Positions 59,701 through 64,000 of a stretch of DNA of 64,000 nucleotides are shown piece by piece. The first letter of the stretch is position 1, and each line of letters begins with the position of its first letter. This DNA comes from Pterobdella sp. o SKG-2022 (taxonomy: Eukaryota > Annelida > Clitellata > Hirudinida > Piscicolidae): the NCBI GenBank assembly GCA_964035795.1, contig OZ038320.1, positions 11,134,118 to 11,198,117 of the forward strand. Reading direction: 5' to 3'. The notes beneath the pieces are model-generated. The model made no database searches, had not been told where the DNA came from, and worked only from the letters and a program-made list of their open reading frames with translations. The translations under genes and the position numbers were made by a program.

Positions 59701-61763
59701 AACTCAGTAGTTGCTAATAAAATATATTGCGCTTTCATATTATTATATATCGTAAGGTTGCCTTTATTCCCGACTCCGGGTCTGGTCCATTTATATACTC
59801 GTATTGTTCCACATTCAACATCAAGCTCAACCCCGATCTAGAACCTGTTTATAAAGTATTATTTACAATACAAAATTTTTTAAATTTTGAAATGAAATGT
59901 GCTTCAATGATATATCCGCAACCAACCAGACTTAGAAACAACAAGTCTCTGATCCACATCATTGTTGAAGGAGTAGCACACGCCCAGGTCTGTGTTTGTG
60001 ACTGAAAAGTTGTGTGCTACGTCACAATCTTGATTGCGCCATTTGCATCTGGACATACCAATTGAAAAAAGATTACATTTTTATAAATCAAATCAGATAA
60101 ATCTGTAACGTAGTCTGTAGTAATATAATTGCTTACTCTGATCAACTCTGGTATAGACGGAGAACTCAAAAACTTCTCGATTACAGTTGGTGATATCAAA
60201 ACTAGTATATATTTGGGCATGACCATCAGATTAATACTATTTTTTGCTTGTATAGTAGCAATTTGGCGTTTAATTATTCTAAGATGCATTATTCAGGATA
60301 AAGCATTTTTTAGATGAATTTAATTTTATAAAACTATAAATTTTGCTATGTTCAACTTAAAACAGTTATCATAGTTTTTCATATTTAATCTTTCCTAAGC
60401 TTTCAAAAACTATTAAAGTTCTCTCAGATAAAATTGAACTGATAGAAAATTTTTAACGATATATATATATATATATATATAGGAATCCCTTCGTCTTAAA
60501 GTTTAAAAAATTCTTTTCAATTTCCGTAAAATGCCTCTAAAATGTCTACTTACAACCTTTTTCGAATACTCAATAATTTCTAATATGCCTGAAATTTAAA
60601 CATTAATTTGCTTCAGAGAAATATTGAAAATTAATGGCAATAAGTTGAATTCATCAACCCAACAATGAAGTCATTGGCCTGGTGTGCAGTAGCTAGCATG
60701 AACTCTGTGAGGTTCATGCTGTTTAGACTAACTTCTAACGCCGTGTTGATGCTTGAGGAAGCTGGCTGTGTCTTTGATGGTTTACAGTGGTTTAAATATA
60801 TTATATATTATAATATATTTTCAATGTTATATAGTTTGAACATTTAGTAACACGAAAAAAATTGACACTTGTTGGACACAAATCGAAATAAGATATTTTA
60901 TTTATTGTCAGGGTAACGTTTTGGTTAATTTTCAAACCTCCACGAAATCTTCCTTGGAGAACTTATGGAGCTGTGTCATGAACTCATACATATTACGTTC
61001 AACCACCTCTGAAAGTCTGTATGATAGCTTGGTTGCTGAAGTCTAATTGAATGAAAACACATCAAATCAAACACAAAGCTATTAATCTGTATAAATAACA
61101 AATATAAAATTTATGCCTATGTTTGTTGTAGTTACATATGGTGACGGCAGGATACTCGAGGGAAGGTATGTAGATGATTTCCACGTTGATATTCGAAGGG
61201 CGTGAGAAATAGGTCAAAGTGCGCTCTATGGCTTGAAAACTGAACAAGCACAAACAGCCAATCACACAGGAAAGCCAAAACAGCCTTAATTTTCAATTAT
61301 TTCGTAATATATGTAATCGGCTATTCGTTTCAGTTGAATAATTGATAAATAATTTTGTGGAAAAATTATTGAATTAAAAGTCTAATTATTTTCTTAAGGG
61401 TTCGTTGGTGTTAATAAATTTAAAATACCCCCGAATCTTCAAAGGTTTCGAGTCGAAGACATATCTCAATCCATGCAGAGTTGTTTGTGAAGCGAACTCA
61501 CGCAGTTTTTGCAGAGTCACTTTATCGTTCAGTTCTGTTTGATCACTTTCTTTACCTTTCCGATTTTTGTTTTGGAATTCTTTAGACTTTTCTAGAGAAG
61601 CCGGGGTTTTCTCACTAGCAAAATTCTTAGAATCAACGTTTTCTTGATCCTTAGTATAGCTTCCAATCTTTTTGTTGGCATAATCCTCATTAACAAAAAA
61701 CAAACTATAACTTGGAGGCTCAGATTCAAAACAGTTATCTTTCTGAAACTTGGGGCTTTTCAT
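56772..61763 (-). CDS. DEG/ENaC sodium channel subunit with giant extracellular insert
   Basis: Twelve minus-strand exons: 61763-61429, 61284-61100, 61035-60938, 60771-60659, 60048-59927, 59844-59762, 59660-59526, 59415-59304, 59215-59165, 58837-58678, 58564-57095, 57012-56772 (about 1034 aa; family members are usually 500-700). Seen in order: an N-terminal tail with the His-Gly gating motif (TTLHGLRYVF), TM1 (LFWLSCVIGCLCLFSF), YPAVTICNYN, GLSLMLNVEQYEY, ILLHDPKEIP, LPSPYGVCQ, the cysteine-rich KRCGCRDY and CQCPTPC, then after the insert VDIFYKDLSYE and TM2 with GGFLGLLLGASVLTLLEF containing the G-x-S selectivity filter. It should form part of a trimeric amiloride-type sodium channel gated by ligand, peptide, acid or force. 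The donor of the TM1 exon is uncertain (GT at 61099 keeps ICNYN; a stronger GTAACT 36 nt earlier also fits phase), as is the end of the 51-nt exon. Confidence 0.93.
57095..58564 (-). other. DEG/ENaC 1470-nt exon encoding ~460-residue extracellular insertion
   Basis: This single exon encodes 489 residues between the cysteine-rich CPTPC module and TM2. Only its two ends align with the family: YERARDIYEK at the start fits the thumb/palm linker, and DYIKQ...NFIRENFIK leads into the pre-TM2 strand. Everything between is extra. It has N-glycosylation sequons (NFT, NKS, NAT, NST, NYT, NTT), a CVGHEDNATC cysteine pair and several more cysteines, no hydrophobic membrane span, and long helical-looking stretches. 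Other members have about 20-30 residues here. I recognise no known domain. Confidence 0.88.
58931..59071. repeat. inverted repeat with 22-23-bp arms
   Basis: Arms 58931-58952 and 59049-59071 are reverse complements with a single one-base indel, separated by about 96 bp that itself contains a small GATAAG/CTTATC stem. They lie in a DEG/ENaC intron and resemble a short fold-back element, though target-site duplications were not found. Confidence 0.75.
59661..59761 (-). other. probable GC-AG intron in DEG/ENaC gene
   Basis: The exon ending GPDPESGIK must join in phase 0 to ILLHDPKEIP, which gives the family consensus (G-[IV]-K-x-L-[IL]-H-D). The genomic donor at that point is AAAG/GCAACC, and no GT occurs before the in-frame stop that follows. 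The acceptor is a normal TATAG. This implies a GC donor. Confidence 0.7.
60459..60481. repeat. (AT)n microsatellite
   Basis: An uninterrupted run of about eleven AT dinucleotides in a DEG/ENaC intron. Confidence 0.95.
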
Positions 61764-64000
61764 CTTTCACGTCTGTTTCTTCTTTCTTCGTTGTTTTGTT
61801 TATGATCCACCATGATGCAAGTAGTAAAAACTATTTTTGGTAAAATCTGTCAGGTAACTTGAAAATTTTCAACACATATTACCCTTTTATATCTTAGTAA
61901 TTTTAAGCTAATGTTTTTATAAGAAGTAGTTTCTCAAAATATTTATTATATAGTAATAAAATTGAGATTTCTTGTGATTGTTTTAACCGACAAATTTATC
62001 TTTCCAGTGCCATAAACTCTATATAAAAACACAGGTACTAATGAAAGAATTCTGATCTAATCTTTTCCATGCTCTTATAACAAGCTCAGCACAAAAAAAC
62101 TCTTCAAGTACTCGCCATAAATGTATTGTTTAATTGGTTGTGATATCAAGTAATTTCAATTGAGTACTCTTGATTCAATGTAGAATTCAATACTATTTAA
62201 AAGAATTGAAATATCCATTTAAAAAAATTTAATTTATAATCCAGTTTGTGGAGCATAAGATTATTGTCTGAAATTAACGTGTTTCATACAGGGTTGGCCC
62301 ACAATTAGCACCTGTTTGACAGTATGTTTTAGCTACATTAAACACGTAACAGGGAATTTGAACTATAAAGAAAAGCGGAATACTAAGTATTTTTTTGATC
62401 ACATTTAAAAATTAAATAGATTTTTTGGAACAAAACATTCATCAATAAAATAATCACTATCAAAATAACTAGTTAAATAAAATAAAATCAACTACAAAAT
62501 TGAAATCAATTATAAAAACGTTTTTTATGTTTCAATAAAATTTTGTAAATCAATTCTTTCTTTAGTAACTCATTCTGTAGCATTACTAGTTGAGTATCTG
62601 CCCGTTTTTTGCAACCTTTTCGGAGTGTCAAGTCAGAAACGCTGAAACTATTAGAGGCTGGCTTTACTTTAGAAACTTGGTTGAAGTTTCACCTTCATTT
62701 GGGTCTGTATTTTATGTGATCATATTTTCTAACTTTCGCATGTTGAACACCAAGTTGGTTTCATTAATACGACTTTGACTCATATTTGAACTTGGTATTT
62801 TTGGATTGGATACCTAGAGCTTTACCACTACTTTAAAAGGTCGTTGTTGTGGTCGTTGCATATTTCATGGGGCAAAAAAAATCAAAAAAGGATTGAAACT
62901 TTTTAGTCTGGATTTATATCATTGTTTTTGTACTAAGACTTTTATTTCTGGATTGTTGCCTATGCTTGTGCATAAATATTGCCATCAGAAATCTTAAACT
63001 TAATTCAGATACCCTCAATGTTTGTTAAATGAATATTTTTTAAAATAATTTTTCTCCATGAAAAAGTTATTTCGTTTGAAGTTTCCTTATTCTCCTCAAA
63101 CGATTAGTGGAAAAAAATTTGAGCACAAACATTTTAAAATTTCGAATGTCTTTTTATACATTATCAATCCGTTTGTTCAAAAAATAATTTATTGAGTGCA
63201 AAATAAGAACAGGAAAAACAAAAGTACGTTTGGAAAATCTTTTAAGTAATATTGGGATTGAATTTAATAAATCAAAACAGAATAAAGCGTGCAGTACTGA
63301 ATAATACCATTGATCATTTTTAATAACCTAAACAATGCGGGTAACTTATAAATAGCCACTAAAACATAATCTATTATGTATCTCAGTACACGTCAATAGA
63401 AATGAACGTATAAATTTATTCCGCCCAGTTGTCTTAGAATCAATACAGTCTTGCACATTCAAAATCATATGAGCATATAAAGTTCAAAATGTGGTTTCAA
63501 GTTTTATCAAGGGTTTCAATTTTAAAAAAAAATAATTAATATGATATTTTATATGATATTTATAAATATATAATGATATAATTTTTTTTAATTATGAAAA
63601 ATATAGGCTTTTATTTTTGGTATTTTCTAGTACTATTGTCTAAATTAGATCTTTATAAGAAATCAGATTTAATCTATCAAGTGATATGTAGTAAACAAAT
63701 CAGTTGATAAACTCTAGATATCAAGTTTTCTTTAAAAGTTTCGAGAGATTTTCTTCATTTTTTAACTTAATACATATATAATTATTATATAGTTTGTTTT
63801 TTGAATAGTCATTATGGGCTCTAGAAACTTTTCAAATTTATGTCACTCTAAAAGACATCATTTTTATTGTAATGTATTGTTGGAACATTTTATATTTGCA
63901 TTCTATAAAACTTAATTTTAACCACACAAATAAACTAAAAATTGAAAAAATATTTTTGGGAAAATTTTCGAACAAAAATGGAAATTTAATAACATATGCT
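61764..64000. other. AT-rich region upstream of DEG/EN aC, no gene seen
   Basis: Upstream of the DEG/ENaC start codon and so probably its promoter and 5' UTR. The longest frames are short and show no recognisable protein content, and no RNA gene or repeat family is identified up to the window edge. Confidence 0.5.

Noticed and set aside
61386..61428. In-frame extension of the first DEG/ENaC exon to a stop
   Set aside because: The donor at 61429 joins IRG to LFWLSCVIG and restores TM1, so the extension is intron.

Overview
The window is animal nuclear DNA: strongly AT-rich, with genes broken by many short GT-AG introns and AT-rich intergenic stretches. The gene set (Caspr/neurexin IV, tandem-domain receptor tyrosine phosphatase, RGK GTPase, DEG/ENaC channel, claudin-like tetraspan, DPCD, a divergent tektin-like protein) points to a bilaterian with nerve, muscle, epithelia and motile cilia. 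A phosphatase ectodomain built from a discoidin/F-lectin-like module, MEGF-type EGF repeats and FN3 is an arrangement I associate with spiralians such as molluscs and annelids. That is a weak inference, not an identification.

I rebuilt nine gene models by hand from splice sites, codon phase and protein similarity. In each model the coding exons sum to a multiple of three, and every joined phase is consistent. From left to right: (1) + 2048-4206, one-Ig coiled-coil protein with a hydrophobic C-terminus; (2) - 5405-7173, unrecognised single-pass membrane protein; (3) + 8139-10622, claudin/PMP22-like tetraspan; (4) - 11699-21614, RGK GTPase with a very long N-terminus; (5) + 26728-30939, coiled-coil protein, probably a divergent tektin; (6) - 32581-44724, 26-exon receptor tyrosine phosphatase; (7) + 44914-46113, DPCD; (8) + 46864-56418, 34-exon neurexin IV/Caspr; (9) - 56772-61763, DEG/ENaC channel subunit. 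Except for the pair DPCD-Caspr, neighbouring genes alternate in strand. RPTP and DPCD share a 189-bp head-to-head gap.

Most genes suggest cell-surface signalling and junction or excitability roles: Caspr organises junctions and binds 4.1/PDZ proteins, the RPTP and DEG/ENaC are surface receptors or channels, and RGK proteins restrain voltage-gated calcium channels. DPCD and the tektin-like protein suggest ciliary axonemes. Nothing shows that the nine genes form one pathway.

The most unusual object is the DEG/ENaC gene. One 1470-nt exon places about 460 extra, N-glycosylation-rich residues between the cysteine-rich extracellular domain and TM2. Also notable are the RPTP's acidic insert inside FN3 and its dead second phosphatase domain, a 75-nt in-phase candidate cassette exon aimed at the RGK effector loop, a GC-rich SINE-like block in a Caspr intron, a GC-AG intron, and a perfect 29-bp palindrome. 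All identities come from reading the sequence; no database search was run.
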